Assembly: GCA_040757295.1 (NCBI GenBank)
Contig: JBFLXH010000009.1
Span: 17,651-81,650 of the forward strand
From: JAGXSE01 sp040757295
GTDB taxonomy: Bacteria > Bacillota > PH28-bin88
Length of the DNA: 64,000 bases
Direction of reading: 5' to 3'
Positions 9,038-17,504 of this stretch are shown here, one piece after another (position 1 is the first letter of the stretch; every line of letters starts with the position of its first letter). The position numbers and the translations under genes were made by a program. The notes beneath the pieces are model-generated. The model searched no databases. It was not told where the DNA came from and saw nothing but the letters and a program-made list of their open reading frames with translations.

Positions 9038-10117
9038 ATGACTTGGTTGGTTAGAGTACGGGCTAGAATACTGAAAACAGGGATTGCCATAGCTTTGGCC
9101 CTGACTTTCGCTTCTTGGCTGGGGCTAAAGCCTGGCACTCTGGCAGCTGTTGCTGCTGTGGTTGCCATGCAGCCCTCCATCAACAAATCTTATAAAACCA
9201 CTAAGATGCAACTGGTCGCCAATTTCTTTGGCGCCGTAATAGGCGTGGTTTTTGCCCTTTATATCGGGTATCATCCCGTGGTAGTAGGCATAGCTTCGAT
9301 TATGGTGATGACAGTTGCGGTAAGGTTGGGGTTTGCTGATGCGGTAACCATGGCAGCCATTACCGTTATTGCTATCATGGATAGCCCGGACGCTGACCTG
9401 TTGAAATTCGCTCTGAACCGGCTGGCCTTGGTTACTATGGGTTTAGCGACAGCTTTCGCTGTTAATGTGGTTATTATGCCGCCGGACTACAGATCCCGGT
9501 TGCTGGAGGAAATTGATCATACCCGCAAAAAACTGGAGCGGCTCATGGAGGCTGTACATGCTGAGATTGCCAGCTCGGACCTTGGCGCCAAATCCCTCAT
9601 TAAGCAAATGGCTGATGATATCAGATCTGAAATAAATAAGTGCCGGGAATTGTACAGCCTGGCAACAGAAAACAGTCTTCCCCTGTTGCTTCCGGGCAAG
9701 CAGTTGGAAGATACCAACCGTTGGATTAATGCAATGTATTCCAACCTGGAGAGACTGTTAGAAGTCCACCATAGCGGGGTCCTGATAGCTGCCGAAGATC
9801 AAATGCCCGAACAAAAGCAGGACCTTGCGGAACTTGGCCGGCTTGCCCTGGAAGTACACCGCCAAGTATTTAACCACCTGATTTTTGGCCACGACTTGAA
9901 TTCCAATCTCTTAAGCGAATACAACAAAAAACAACTCCAAATCAAAGCGACCATTATGCAGGTCTACCGCACTAAGGACATGTTTGAATACCACAATATT
10001 TTAATGGAGTATAACCGGTTGGTGCGAAAGACCTGCAAATTAACCACAGTCCTAGCCCTCGAACTAGATAATAGCTCGGTTACAGGGTCATTACATCAGG
10101 AGCCGGCTTCCCATTAG
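9038..10117 (+). CDS. Aromatic acid exporter (ArAE_1/FUSC-like) family protein
   Basis: 359 residues. The first about 150 residues hold four to five closely packed hydrophobic helices, including AVAAVVAMQPSINKSYKTT, a conserved-looking block of the ArAE/FUSC efflux families. The rest is a helical cytoplasmic domain with many charged residues (ArAE_1_C-like). Such proteins are proposed to export aromatic or organic acids, but few are tested, so the substrate is unknown. It has its own start 74 bases after the ABC permease gene and converges on the FAD oxidoreductase gene with only 26 bases between the stops. Confidence 0.85.
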   Translation: MTWLVRVRARILKTGIAIALALTFASWLGLKPGTLAAVAAVVAMQPSINKSYKTTKMQLVANFFGAVIGVVFALYIGYHPVVVGIASIMVMTVAVRLGFADAVTMAAITVIAIMDSPDADLLKFALNRLALVTMGLATAFAVNVVIMPPDYRSRLLEEIDHTRKKLERLMEAVHAEIASSDLGAKSLIKQMADDIRSEINKCRELYSLATENSLPLLLPGKQLEDTNRWINAMYSNLERLLEVHHSGVLIAAEDQMPEQKQDLAELGRLALEVHRQVFNHLIFGHDLNSNLLSEYNKKQLQIKATIMQVYRTKDMFEYHNILMEYNRLVRKTCKLTTVLALELDNSSVTGSLHQEPASH

Positions 10118-10143
10118 TGATATTAAACTGGAGGGATTGGGCA

Positions 10144-11304
10144 TTAGAAAATATTGGCTTCATGTTGTTTTCTGCCTGCATTACTGGAAAACCTGGCAGG
10201 CGACAGGGTGCTGATATCCATTGAACTGGTTTTTCCATCAACTAGCAGTTCAGCCAATAACAAGCCAATGGCCGGTGAATGCATAAACCCGTGGCCGGTG
10301 AAACCGTTGGCACAGTAAAAACCTTCCGCTTCCTGAGCCTCCCCTAGGACAGGCTGGAAGTCGGGCGTAACAGACCGGATCCCGGCATAGGCCTTGGTGA
10401 TCTTTGCTTCGTCCAGTATGGGTATCCGTTTCACCGCAGCTTGGGCGACTGGTTCGAAACCGCTCCAATCAACGGTAGTGTCCATGCCTGCGGCTGCCGT
10501 TTTATCGGTTCCCCCCATCAAGAGTTGGCCGTTTTGTTCCTGATGCAGGTAAAACCCGGTGTCCATATCTACCGTTAGGGGTATGGTTCTTGGCAGACCA
10601 TGGATAGGCTCAGCCACAAAAACCTGCCGGCGGTAGGGTGTTACCGGAAGGTTTACTCCTGCTAAACCAGCCACACTGGCGGCATAGGGGCCGCCGGCGT
10701 TAATTATCTTTGTTGTGGAAACAGCCTGCTTGGGGGTAATCACCTGCCGGACTTTCCCCTTTTCTACAATTATGCTAATAACAGGTTCCTCAAAAAATAA
10801 TTTGACCCCAAGCCTTTTCCCGTGGTTCAGGTACCCTTTGACCATTTCGTAAGGATCCGCGGACCCATCAATAGGGCAAAAACTGCCGCCATGGAGGTCG
10901 GCGGTTTTCAGGTATGGAAACCTCCGACCGATCTCTTCCCGGTTCAATAACTGGGAGGGTACCCCCAGTTCCTGCTGCTGGCGGATATCTTTGGCAAACA
11001 GCTCCATTTGCTCAAGGCGGGAGGTAACAAAAAGATAGCCGTTTTGCCGGTAGTTGATAGGATAGCCCATTTCTTCCGCAAAGGATTGAAAAAAGGGAAC
11101 GCTGAGGAGAGATAGCTCTACGTTTTCTCTGGCAGAAAACTGGTGGCGGATGCCGCCGGTGCAGGCTGCCGTGGAACCGGTTCCTTCAAACATCTCTTTT
11201 TCCAAGACTATGACCTTTAAGTTGGGGTCTTTTTTCTTTAAGTTATAGGCTACGCTTAAACCAATGATTCCGGCTCCTATCACAACTACATCGGCAGTAT
11301 GCAT
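10144..11304 (-). CDS. FAD-dependent amine oxidoreductase (DadA/sarcosine oxidase-like)
   Basis: 386-residue flavoprotein of the DAO family that oxidises secondary or D-amino acids. An N-terminal Rossmann FAD site is present (VVVIGAGIIGLSVAYNL), followed by an acidic residue after beta-2 (VIVLEKE). Further family segments are the TGGIRHQF block, NAGGPYAASVAGLAG, and a C-terminal NGFTGHGFMHSPAIG flavin-contact loop. The substrate could be sarcosine, glycine or proline-like; it is not resolved. The neighbouring corrinoid/methyltransferase cluster makes an N-methyl substrate thinkable, but the gene is on the opposite strand. A TAGGAGTGG ribosome site precedes the ATG. Confidence 0.9.
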   Translation of the reverse strand: MHTADVVVIGAGIIGLSVAYNLKKKDPNLKVIVLEKEMFEGTGSTAACTGGIRHQFSARENVELSLLSVPFFQSFAEEMGYPINYRQNGYLFVTSRLEQMELFAKDIRQQQELGVPSQLLNREEIGRRFPYLKTADLHGGSFCPIDGSADPYEMVKGYLNHGKRLGVKLFFEEPVISIIVEKGKVRQVITPKQAVSTTKIINAGGPYAASVAGLAGVNLPVTPYRRQVFVAEPIHGLPRTIPLTVDMDTGFYLHQEQNGQLLMGGTDKTAAAGMDTTVDWSGFEPVAQAAVKRIPILDEAKITKAYAGIRSVTPDFQPVLGEAQEAEGFYCANGFTGHGFMHSPAIGLLLAELLVDGKTSSMDISTLSPARFSSNAGRKQHEANIF

Positions 11305-11430
11305 TGTTTACCACTCCTATCAACCTGATAACCTCATTTTAGCCTTTGCCTCGCCTCGCAGTCAACCGGAACGATGGTTTCGGATAGCTCCCCTTGACAA
11401 GGATATAATAAGGGTTGGAGGTGGATTAAA

Positions 11431-11649
11431 GTGACTGATAAAAAAGATGGAATTGAAGATAACCTGGAAAGGGAGGACAAGTGGAACCATCAAGCTCTGG
11501 CAGACCAATACAAGAACCATGACCAGCGGGAAAAGTTCCTCTTGGACATCCTGCAGAGAAAGACTGGTATGACGGCGGACAGGGAGAAAATTCCTTCTGG
11601 TTTTAGGACCATGCACCCAAAAATTCTTCCACCGAATAAGGAAGAATAA
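11431..11649 (+). CDS. Small hypothetical protein
   Basis: 72 residues from a GTG start with GGAGGTG eight bases upstream. The protein is highly charged and soluble, without hydrophobic segment or cysteines, and matches no family I recognise. A TATAAT-like -10 hexamer lies at 11404-11409, without a well-placed -35. A terminator follows at 11686, so it seems a short independent transcript. Evidence that it is real is the ribosome site, the spacing and the terminator rather than homology. Confidence 0.6.
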   Translation: MTDKKDGIEDNLEREDKWNHQALADQYKNHDQREKFLLDILQRKTGMTADREKIPSGFRTMHPKILPPNKEE

Positions 11650-11685
11650 TTACTCGAGAGTATCCTTGACCCGATGTTTATAAAC

Positions 11686-11710
11686 GCCCGGATTAATCCG
11701 GGCTTTGTTC
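11686..11710 (+). terminator. Rho-independent terminator after small hypothetical gene
   Basis: An 18-base perfect palindrome (arms GCCCGGA and TCCGGGC around TTAA) is followed by TTTGTT. Confidence 0.7.
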
Positions 11711-11798
11711 ACGTAAGCGTTTTTTTAGAGGAGTTTAATTACCATATGTGGAAATATTTTTTGAACCTATGTAACCATTCGGAGGGGGCTGATCCCAG

Positions 11799-12854
11799 AT
11801 GCGGTTTGACAAACCAGTATTGGCCATAGACGTAGGCGGAGGGACGCAGGATATTTTTTTATTTCAACCCGGTCAGCCGGTGGAAAACTGTGTGCAGATG
11901 GTCCTTCCTTCCCAGACCCAGGTAATTGCACGGCAGATCAGTGAAATTACCAGAAGAAGAAAAGACCTGTTCCTCACGGGCAGCTTAATGGGCGGGGGGG
12001 CTTCCAGTTCAGCCGTACGGAAACACCTTGCCGCCGGGTGCCGGGTTTATGCTAATCCTAATGCAGCCAAAACCTTGAACGATGACCTGGATAAGGTGCG
12101 GGCCATGGGGGTTATTATTACTGAAAATCCACCCGAAAATTGTATTTCAGTCACTATGGGCGACATCAACCTGCCGGCCTTGACAGCGGCTCTTAAGCCT
12201 TTTGCAGTTGAGCTGCCGGAACATATTGCAGTTGCTGTGCAGGATCATGGTGAAAGCCTGGGCATAAGCAACCGGTTATTTCGTTTCCAACACTGGCAGC
12301 GCTTCATGGAGGAAGTTGGGGGGGATATCCGGGGGCTTTTATATAAGGAGATTCCCTCATACCTAACCAGAATGCTGGCCGTCAAAGCGGCAGTGCCCCA
12401 CGCCTATCTGGCCGACACGGGTACCGCTGCTATTTGGGGAGCATTGGAAGACCCGCAGGTAGACGACAGACGGGCAGAAGGGGTAATCCTGCTCAATGTG
12501 GGGAATCAGCATACTGTGGGAGTACTGCTGAAAGGATGGCAGGTCTATGGGCTGTTTGAGCATCATACCGGTTTGTTGAACCCTGTAAAATTAATCGATT
12601 ATGTCAACCGGCTCCGTTGCGGAGTCTTAACCCATGCCGAAGTATACCAGGATGGCGGCCATGGCTGTTATATTAGCCCTCACTATAGTCCGGCGCAAGG
12701 TTTTTCGCTGGTAGCCGTCACTGGGCCAAAGCGGGCCATGAGCCAGGAAGCCGGGTATTATTTGGCTGTGCCCCACGGCAACATGATGCTGGCCGGCGCC
12801 TTCGGGCTGGTGGCAGCTTTAGCTGCCCAACAAAGAAATCGCCAAGAGCAATAA
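11799..12854 (+). CDS. DUF1786 (ASKHA-fold-like) protein
   Basis: 351 residues, DUF1786 family, sometimes labelled a putative pyruvate formate-lyase activating enzyme without proof. The N-terminus has an actin/hexokinase-type phosphate-1 loop (LAIDVGGGTQDIFLF). A second glycine-rich loop (LTGSLMGGG) and a late loop (ILLNVGNQHTVGVLL) also fit an ASKHA nucleotide-binding fold. There is no iron-sulfur motif. It is followed 89 bases later by a corrinoid protein and a methyltransferase, so a role in activating or serving that corrinoid system is a reasonable guess. The start follows CGGAGGGGG. Confidence 0.8.
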   Translation: MRFDKPVLAIDVGGGTQDIFLFQPGQPVENCVQMVLPSQTQVIARQISEITRRRKDLFLTGSLMGGGASSSAVRKHLAAGCRVYANPNAAKTLNDDLDKVRAMGVIITENPPENCISVTMGDINLPALTAALKPFAVELPEHIAVAVQDHGESLGISNRLFRFQHWQRFMEEVGGDIRGLLYKEIPSYLTRMLAVKAAVPHAYLADTGTAAIWGALEDPQVDDRRAEGVILLNVGNQHTVGVLLKGWQVYGLFEHHTGLLNPVKLIDYVNRLRCGVLTHAEVYQDGGHGCYISPHYSPAQGFSLVAVTGPKRAMSQEAGYYLAVPHGNMMLAGAFGLVAALAAQQRNRQEQ

Positions 12855-12882
12855 AGCAAACAAATCGCAAAATATTTTACTT

Positions 12883-12920
12883 GTCCGGGAAAAGACGACG
12901 ATGATAAAATTGAATAAGAA
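12883..12920 (+). promoter_or_regulatory. Possible promoter of corrinoid protein gene
   Basis: A TTGTCC hexamer and a TAAAAT hexamer 18 bases apart lie just upstream of the AAGGAGG ribosome site of the corrinoid protein gene. Only hexamer similarity supports it. Confidence 0.35.
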
Positions 12921-12943
12921 AGGATAGCAAGGAGGTTTTAGCC

Positions 12944-13573
12944 ATGTCTGTGTTGGAAGATATCAAGCAAGCAGTGATTAACGGGAACCCTCCTAAAGTG
13001 AAAGAGTTTACCGAAAAAGCCCTGGCCGGTGGCCTTAACCCTAACGATGTGATCAACGAAGGCTTAATCGGCGGTATGAGCATTATTGGAGTTAAGTTTA
13101 AAAATAATGAAGTTTATGTTCCCGAGGTGCTGATTGCGGCCAGAGCAATGCATGCGGGAATGGGTGTTATTAAACCCCTGTTGGCTGGCGGCGATATTCA
13201 GTCTAAGGGTACATTTGTAATCGGCACTGTCAAGGGCGATCTCCACGATATCGGAAAAAACCTTGTGATTATGATGCTAGAAGGCGCCGGTTTTAAGGTT
13301 ATTGACCTGGGAATAGATGTTCCAACGGAAAAGTTTGTCCAGGCCATTAAAGAACACAAACCTCAGATCGTAGGACTTTCAGCGCTGTTAACAACTACCA
13401 TGACCCAGATGAAATCCACCGTTGAAGAACTTAAACCTTACCGCAATTCAATTAAGGTGATGATTGGCGGAGCTCCTGTAACTGAAAGGTTTGCTGAGGA
13501 AATTGGAGCCGATGCTTATGCTCCCGATGCTGCCACGGCTGTTGAAATAGCGACGGAACTGCTAGCTTCATAG
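12944..13573 (+). CDS. Corrinoid (B12-binding) methyl carrier protein
   Basis: 209-residue corrinoid protein of the MttC/MtbC/MtgC type. An N-terminal helical cap domain (about 1-85) is followed by a Rossmann cobalamin-binding domain with the base-off motif GDLHDIGKN, whose His101 would be the lower cobalt ligand. The later GLSALLTTTM and IGGAPVTERFAEEIGADAYAPDA blocks complete the B12 site. It would carry a methyl group between a substrate methyltransferase and tetrahydrofolate. The methyltransferase gene starts 22 bases downstream, but no substrate-specific MttB/MtgB-like gene is in the window. Confidence 0.93.
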   Translation: MSVLEDIKQAVINGNPPKVKEFTEKALAGGLNPNDVINEGLIGGMSIIGVKFKNNEVYVPEVLIAARAMHAGMGVIKPLLAGGDIQSKGTFVIGTVKGDLHDIGKNLVIMMLEGAGFKVIDLGIDVPTEKFVQAIKEHKPQIVGLSALLTTTMTQMKSTVEELKPYRNSIKVMIGGAPVTERFAEEIGADAYAPDAATAVEIATELLAS

Positions 13574-13594
13574 GTGAAAGGAGGCCGGCTTTTA

Positions 13595-14392
13595 ATGCTG
13601 GTTGTAGGTGAGTTGATCAATTCTACCCGCAAAGCTATTGCCCAGGCTCTTGAGCAAAGAGATAAGGCCTACTTGCAGGATTTAGCCCGCTGCCAGGTAG
13701 AATCAGGCGCCCAAATTATCGATGTCAATGCGGCAGCCGGGGGTAATGAAGTAGATAACATGAAATGGCTGGTAGAAATCGTTCAGGAGGCTGTGGAAGT
13801 TCCTTTATGTGTTGACAGCCCCAACGCTCTTGCCATGGAGGCCGGTCTCAGCATGTGCCGGGAAAAAGCCATGCTGAATTCCATTACGGCAGAAAACCGG
13901 CGCTGGAATGAACTGCTGCCTGTTGTACAAAAATACAGGCCACGAGTAATAGCCCTTTGCATGGGCGATGGGGCAATGCCGGAGACTACTCTGGACCGCT
14001 TGCGGGAAGCGGAAAAGCTGGTTCCCGGCCTGGTGGCCGCGGGTATCCCGCTAGAAGACATTTACCTGGATCCGTTAATCAAACCCCTCGGCGTAAATAC
14101 TCAGTTCGCCATGGAAGCCATCGAAAGTACCCGTGCCCTGCGCCAGGAATATCCCGGTGTTCATATCATTTGCGGTTTGTCCAATGTTTCCTATGGCTTG
14201 CCGGAGCGCCGCTTGTTAAACAGAGCTTTTATGGTAATGGCAATTTCTGCTGGTATGGATGCCTTCATTATGGATCCCTTGGACCAGCCGATGATGTCCT
14301 TGCTGGCTGCTGCTAAAGCCTTAGTTGGACAGGACGAATACTGTTTGGAGTATATTTCCGGTGTCAGGGCAGGAAAGTTCAAGGCAGGCTGA
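13595..14392 (+). CDS. Methyltetrahydrofolate:corrinoid methyltransferase (pterin-binding, MtgA/AcsE-like)
   Basis: 265 residues forming a pterin-binding TIM barrel. Family blocks are VGELINSTRKAI at the N-terminus, the AQIIDVNAAAG segment with pterin-binding Asp, VPLCVDSPN, and the HIICGLSNVSYGLP block. It would move a methyl group between the corrinoid protein encoded just upstream and tetrahydrofolate. I place the start at ATG 13595 because AAAGGAGG sits ten bases upstream; a GTG at 13574 in the same frame would lie before that site. The direction of methyl flow in this organism is not determined by the sequence. Confidence 0.92.
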   Translation: MLVVGELINSTRKAIAQALEQRDKAYLQDLARCQVESGAQIIDVNAAAGGNEVDNMKWLVEIVQEAVEVPLCVDSPNALAMEAGLSMCREKAMLNSITAENRRWNELLPVVQKYRPRVIALCMGDGAMPETTLDRLREAEKLVPGLVAAGIPLEDIYLDPLIKPLGVNTQFAMEAIESTRALRQEYPGVHIICGLSNVSYGLPERRLLNRAFMVMAISAGMDAFIMDPLDQPMMSLLAAAKALVGQDEYCLEYISGVRAGKFKAG

Positions 14393-14404
14393 AGTATCTA
14401 GACC

Positions 14405-14434
14405 TTGACAAAACTTTAAGAATAAAGATAAAAT
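14405..14434 (+). promoter_or_regulatory. Promoter of the pyr operon
   Basis: A consensus TTGACA (14405-14410) and TAAAAT (14429-14434) are spaced 18 bases apart, directly upstream of the first attenuator. This is the best sigma-A-type promoter seen in the window. Confidence 0.7.
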
Positions 14435-14454
14435 AAACCCAATAAAACATAAGC

Positions 14455-14557
14455 CTTTAAGTTGGTCCTGTGAGGCCGGTAAGGTGGTATAAGGTAGTTT
14501 TTGGCTGATAGGCTACAAATGCCTGTTCCACTGTACGCAGCGGGACAGGCATTTTTG
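14455..14557 (+). promoter_or_regulatory. PyrR-responsive attenuator upstream of pyrR
   Basis: The segment around 14461-14483 carries the conserved PyrR-binding loop (GTCCTGTGAGGCCGG). It is followed by a terminator hairpin at 14519-14552 (arms ATGCCTGT and ACAGGCAT) with a T5 run. In Bacillus-type regulation, UMP-loaded PyrR binds the first hairpin and lets the terminator form. The binding-loop sequence and terminator are seen; the alternative antiterminator pairing was not folded. Confidence 0.85.
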
Positions 14558-14593
14558 ATGGACTTGAAGGATTATAAACAGGAGGGATTGGCC

Positions 14594-15148
14594 TTGAGCC
14601 ATAATCTGGCGTTAAAAGCCCAAATTATGGACGGTGAAAAAATTCGCCGTGCTCTAACCCGGATAGCCCATGAAATAATTGAACGGAACAGGACTGCTGA
14701 GAATCTTGTGCTGATTGGTATCAGGCGCCGAGGGGTGCCCCTGGCTGAACGATTGGCCAAAATAATCAAGGAGATTGAAGGAGTCACGCTCCCGGTGGGC
14801 ATTCTGGATATTACCCTATACCGGGATGACTTGACTACCCTAAGCTACCAGCCGGTAGTCCACAAAACTGAGGTTCCCTTTTCCATTTCGGGCAAGCGGG
14901 TTATTTTGGTGGATGATGTGCTGTATACAGGCCGTACTGTGCGGGCCGCTTTGGATGCCCTGATTGACCTGGGCCGGCCCGAGAATATTCAACTGGCGGT
15001 CATGGTAGACCGGGGCCACCGGGAATTACCCATCAGGGCGGATTTTATCGGCAAGAACCTGCCAACCTCCCGCCGGGAAGTAGTGGCAGTCCACCTGGAG
15101 GAGATAGACGGCGAGGATAAAGTAGTCATCCATGAGTTGGAACAGTAA
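14594..15148 (+). CDS. pyrR: PyrR: pyr operon attenuation protein / uracil phosphoribosyltransferase
   Basis: RNA-binding regulator that senses UMP and PRPP and also makes UMP from uracil. The PRPP-binding motif is VILVDDVLYTGRTVRAALDA, and the N-terminal block IRRALTRIAHEIIERN is characteristic. I choose TTG 14594, which gives 184 residues, the usual PyrR length, and has CAGGAGGG seven bases upstream; the open frame back to 14501 runs through the attenuator terminator and is not coding. Two PyrR-type attenuators, before this gene and before pyrB, are its expected targets. Confidence 0.95.
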   Translation: MSHNLALKAQIMDGEKIRRALTRIAHEIIERNRTAENLVLIGIRRRGVPLAERLAKIIKEIEGVTLPVGILDITLYRDDLTTLSYQPVVHKTEVPFSISGKRVILVDDVLYTGRTVRAALDALIDLGRPENIQLAVMVDRGHRELPIRADFIGKNLPTSRREVVAVHLEEIDGEDKVVIHELEQ

Positions 15149-15185
15149 AGAACAGTAAAGCAGAAAAAACTTGGTTCCTTTTAAA

Positions 15186-15260
15186 CCGGTCCCGCGAGGC
15201 TGGAAAGGGAGTCCCTGGATTTCAGGCCTCCCTCTGGCTGGCGGGAGGCCAAATTATTTA
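15186..15260 (+). promoter_or_regulatory. Second PyrR-responsive attenuator, between pyrR and pyrB
   Basis: A PyrR-binding loop (GTCCCGCGAGGCTGG, about 15189-15203) precedes a hairpin with perfect arms GGCCTCCC (15225-15232) and GGGAGGCC (15243-15250). The tail after the hairpin is AAATTATTTA, a weak T-tract. Position between pyrR and the first biosynthetic gene matches the arrangement known in bacilli. Confidence 0.8.
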
Positions 15261-15279
15261 TGTGAAGGAGGCAGTACCC

Positions 15280-16221
15280 ATGGTTTTTGGGCGGAAAGAT
15301 TTACTAGGACTGCAAGAACTGTCGCGGGATGAAATTAATTTAATTTTGGAGACAGCCGTTCCCATGAAAGAGATTCTCCAGCGGGACATCAAAAAGGTAC
15401 CTACCCTCCGGGGCCGCTCAATCCTAACCCTATTTTATGAGTCCAGTACTCGCACCAGGACCTCATTCGAGGCAGCAGCAAAATACATGAGCGCTGATAC
15501 CTTCAATATCGCTACCAGCTCCAGCAGTGTAACCAAAGGAGAAAGCCTGGTAGATACCGCCTGGACTTTGGAAGCCATGGGAGTGGATGTAGTCATTATC
15601 CGGCACTCCGCTTCCGGTTCACCACACTATCTGGCTAAAAGACTGAAAGCCTCGGTAATTAACGCCGGGGATGGCACCCACGAACACCCTACCCAGGCCC
15701 TCCTGGATATGTTTACAATCAAAGAAAAACTGGGCCGGTTAGAAGGTTTGGAAGTTGCTATCGTGGGGGATATTTTCCACAGCCGCGTCGCCCGGTCCAA
15801 CATCCTGGGCCTGGTGAAAATGGGGGCCAAAGTCCGGGTGGTGGGCCCCAGCACGCTAATGCCCAAGCAAATCGGTGAACTGGGAGTTACCGTCCACTCC
15901 CGCATTGAGGAAGCCCTGGAAGGGGTGGATGTAATCAATGTGCTCAGGATCCAAAGGGAGAGGCAGCAAAAAGGTCTGTTTCCATCCCTGAGAGAATATG
16001 CCAGGCTCTATTGCGTCACCCCTGAGCGGGTTCGCTATGCCAAGCCAGGGGCCTTGATCCTGCATCCAGGGCCAATGAACCGGGGAGTGGAAATCGCCCC
16101 CGAAGTTGCCGACGGCACCCAGTCATTAATTCTGGAACAAGTTACAAACGGAGTTGCTGTGCGGATGGCCATACTTTACTTGATTATGGGAGGTGCAGGC
16201 TCACATGGAGTTACTGCTTAA
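15280..16221 (+). CDS. pyrB: Aspartate carbamoyltransferase catalytic subunit
   Basis: Joins carbamoyl phosphate and aspartate, the first committed step of pyrimidine synthesis. 313 residues. The carbamoyl phosphate site FYESSTRTRTSFE and the later HPTQALLDMFTI block are present. No pyrI regulatory subunit follows, as usual in Firmicutes. Start chosen at ATG 15280 with GAAGGAGG eight bases upstream rather than GTG 15262, which precedes that site. The end overlaps the start of pyrC. Confidence 0.97.
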   Translation: MVFGRKDLLGLQELSRDEINLILETAVPMKEILQRDIKKVPTLRGRSILTLFYESSTRTRTSFEAAAKYMSADTFNIATSSSSVTKGESLVDTAWTLEAMGVDVVIIRHSASGSPHYLAKRLKASVINAGDGTHEHPTQALLDMFTIKEKLGRLEGLEVAIVGDIFHSRVARSNILGLVKMGAKVRVVGPSTLMPKQIGELGVTVHSRIEEALEGVDVINVLRIQRERQQKGLFPSLREYARLYCVTPERVRYAKPGALILHPGPMNRGVEIAPEVADGTQSLILEQVTNGVAVRMAILYLIMGGAGSHGVTA

Positions 16222-17503
16222 AAACGGCAGGGTTATCGATCCGGCCAATAAGCTGAACAAGCCATTTGATGTCAGGGTATCCCGGGGAGTGATCACCCAG
16301 ATAGGTTCGAATTTGCCGGCAGAAAATGGGGAGCGAGTGTTGGATGTTGCAGGCTGCGTAGTAGTGCCGGGCCTGGTCGATATGCATGTTCACCTGCGGG
16401 AGCCTGGTTTTGAGGGTAAAGAGACCATTCATACCGGCACCAGGGCGGCCGCTATGGGTGGATTTACTGCTGTGGCAGCCATGCCCAATACCCAACCGGT
16501 GGTTGACAACCAGGCCATGGTCAGGTTTGTGCTGGAAAAGGGCCGGAGCGAAGGGTTGGTGCCTGTCTTGCCAATTGGGGCAATTACCAAGGGGATTAAA
16601 GGCGAGGAACTGGCTGAAATTGGGGAAATGGTGGAGGCCGGAGCGGTAGCCTTTTCTGATGATGGTAAGACTGTTGCATCCTCAGCCCTGATGCGCCGGG
16701 CTATGGATTACAGCAAAATGTGGGATAAACCCATCATTTGCCACTGTGAAGACCTGTCTTTGGCTGCGGAGGGAGTCATGCATGAAGGATATTATTCCAT
16801 GCTCCTTGGCTTAAAAGGTATTCCTGCCGCTTCAGAGGATATTATGGTGGCCAGGGATATCATCTTGGCTGAAACCACAGGGGCTCAGATCCACATTGCC
16901 CATGTCAGCACAGCCGGCAGCGTTCGCCTGATCAGGGAAGCCAAGGCTCGGGGAGTGAAAGTAACCGCTGAGGCGGCCCCCCACCATTTCAGCCTCACAG
17001 ACCGGGCAGTGGAGGGTTATGATACCAGTACCAAAGTGAACCCGCCCTTAAGGAGCGAGGAACATGTGGCTGAAGTACTACTGGGCTTAAAAGATGGTAC
17101 CATCGATGCAATTGCAACGGATCATGCTCCCCATGCCCTTGAAGAAAAAGATGTAGAGTATGATTATGCGCCTTTTGGAATTATCGGTCTGGAAACGGCA
17201 GTTCCCCTGGCAGTCACTTATCTGATCGAACCGGGATATGCATCCTGGGCCCAGGTGGTTAACCTTCTTTCTTTAAATCCTGCCAGGATTTTGGGTCTCT
17301 CACGGAGCCTGGCTGTAGGGAGCATTGCAGATATCACCGTGGTTAACCCGCAGATGGAAAAGACAGTTGACCCCCAAACCTTTGTCAGCAAGGCCAGGAA
17401 TACGCCTTTTGCAGGGAAGGTCTTACGGGGTTGGCCAGTGGCAACTATAGTTAGAGGCCGTTTGGTAATGGAAAACGGCAAACTGCTGGAAGGGGAGAAT
17501 TGA
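16205..17503 (+). CDS. pyrC: Dihydroorotase
   Basis: Zinc amidohydrolase that cyclises carbamoyl aspartate to dihydroorotate. 432 residues. Metal-binding DMHVHLREPG, the HCED segment, HVSTAGSVRLI and the catalytic IATDHAPH are all present. ATG 16205 has GGGAGGTG upstream and overlaps pyrB by 17 bases, indicating translational coupling. The carA start lies one base after its stop. Confidence 0.97.
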   Translation: MELLLKNGRVIDPANKLNKPFDVRVSRGVITQIGSNLPAENGERVLDVAGCVVVPGLVDMHVHLREPGFEGKETIHTGTRAAAMGGFTAVAAMPNTQPVVDNQAMVRFVLEKGRSEGLVPVLPIGAITKGIKGEELAEIGEMVEAGAVAFSDDGKTVASSALMRRAMDYSKMWDKPIICHCEDLSLAAEGVMHEGYYSMLLGLKGIPAASEDIMVARDIILAETTGAQIHIAHVSTAGSVRLIREAKARGVKVTAEAAPHHFSLTDRAVEGYDTSTKVNPPLRSEEHVAEVLLGLKDGTIDAIATDHAPHALEEKDVEYDYAPFGIIGLETAVPLAVTYLIEPGYASWAQVVNLLSLNPARILGLSRSLAVGSIADITVVNPQMEKTVDPQTFVSKARNTPFAGKVLRGWPVATIVRGRLVMENGKLLEGEN

Positions 17504-17504
17504 T

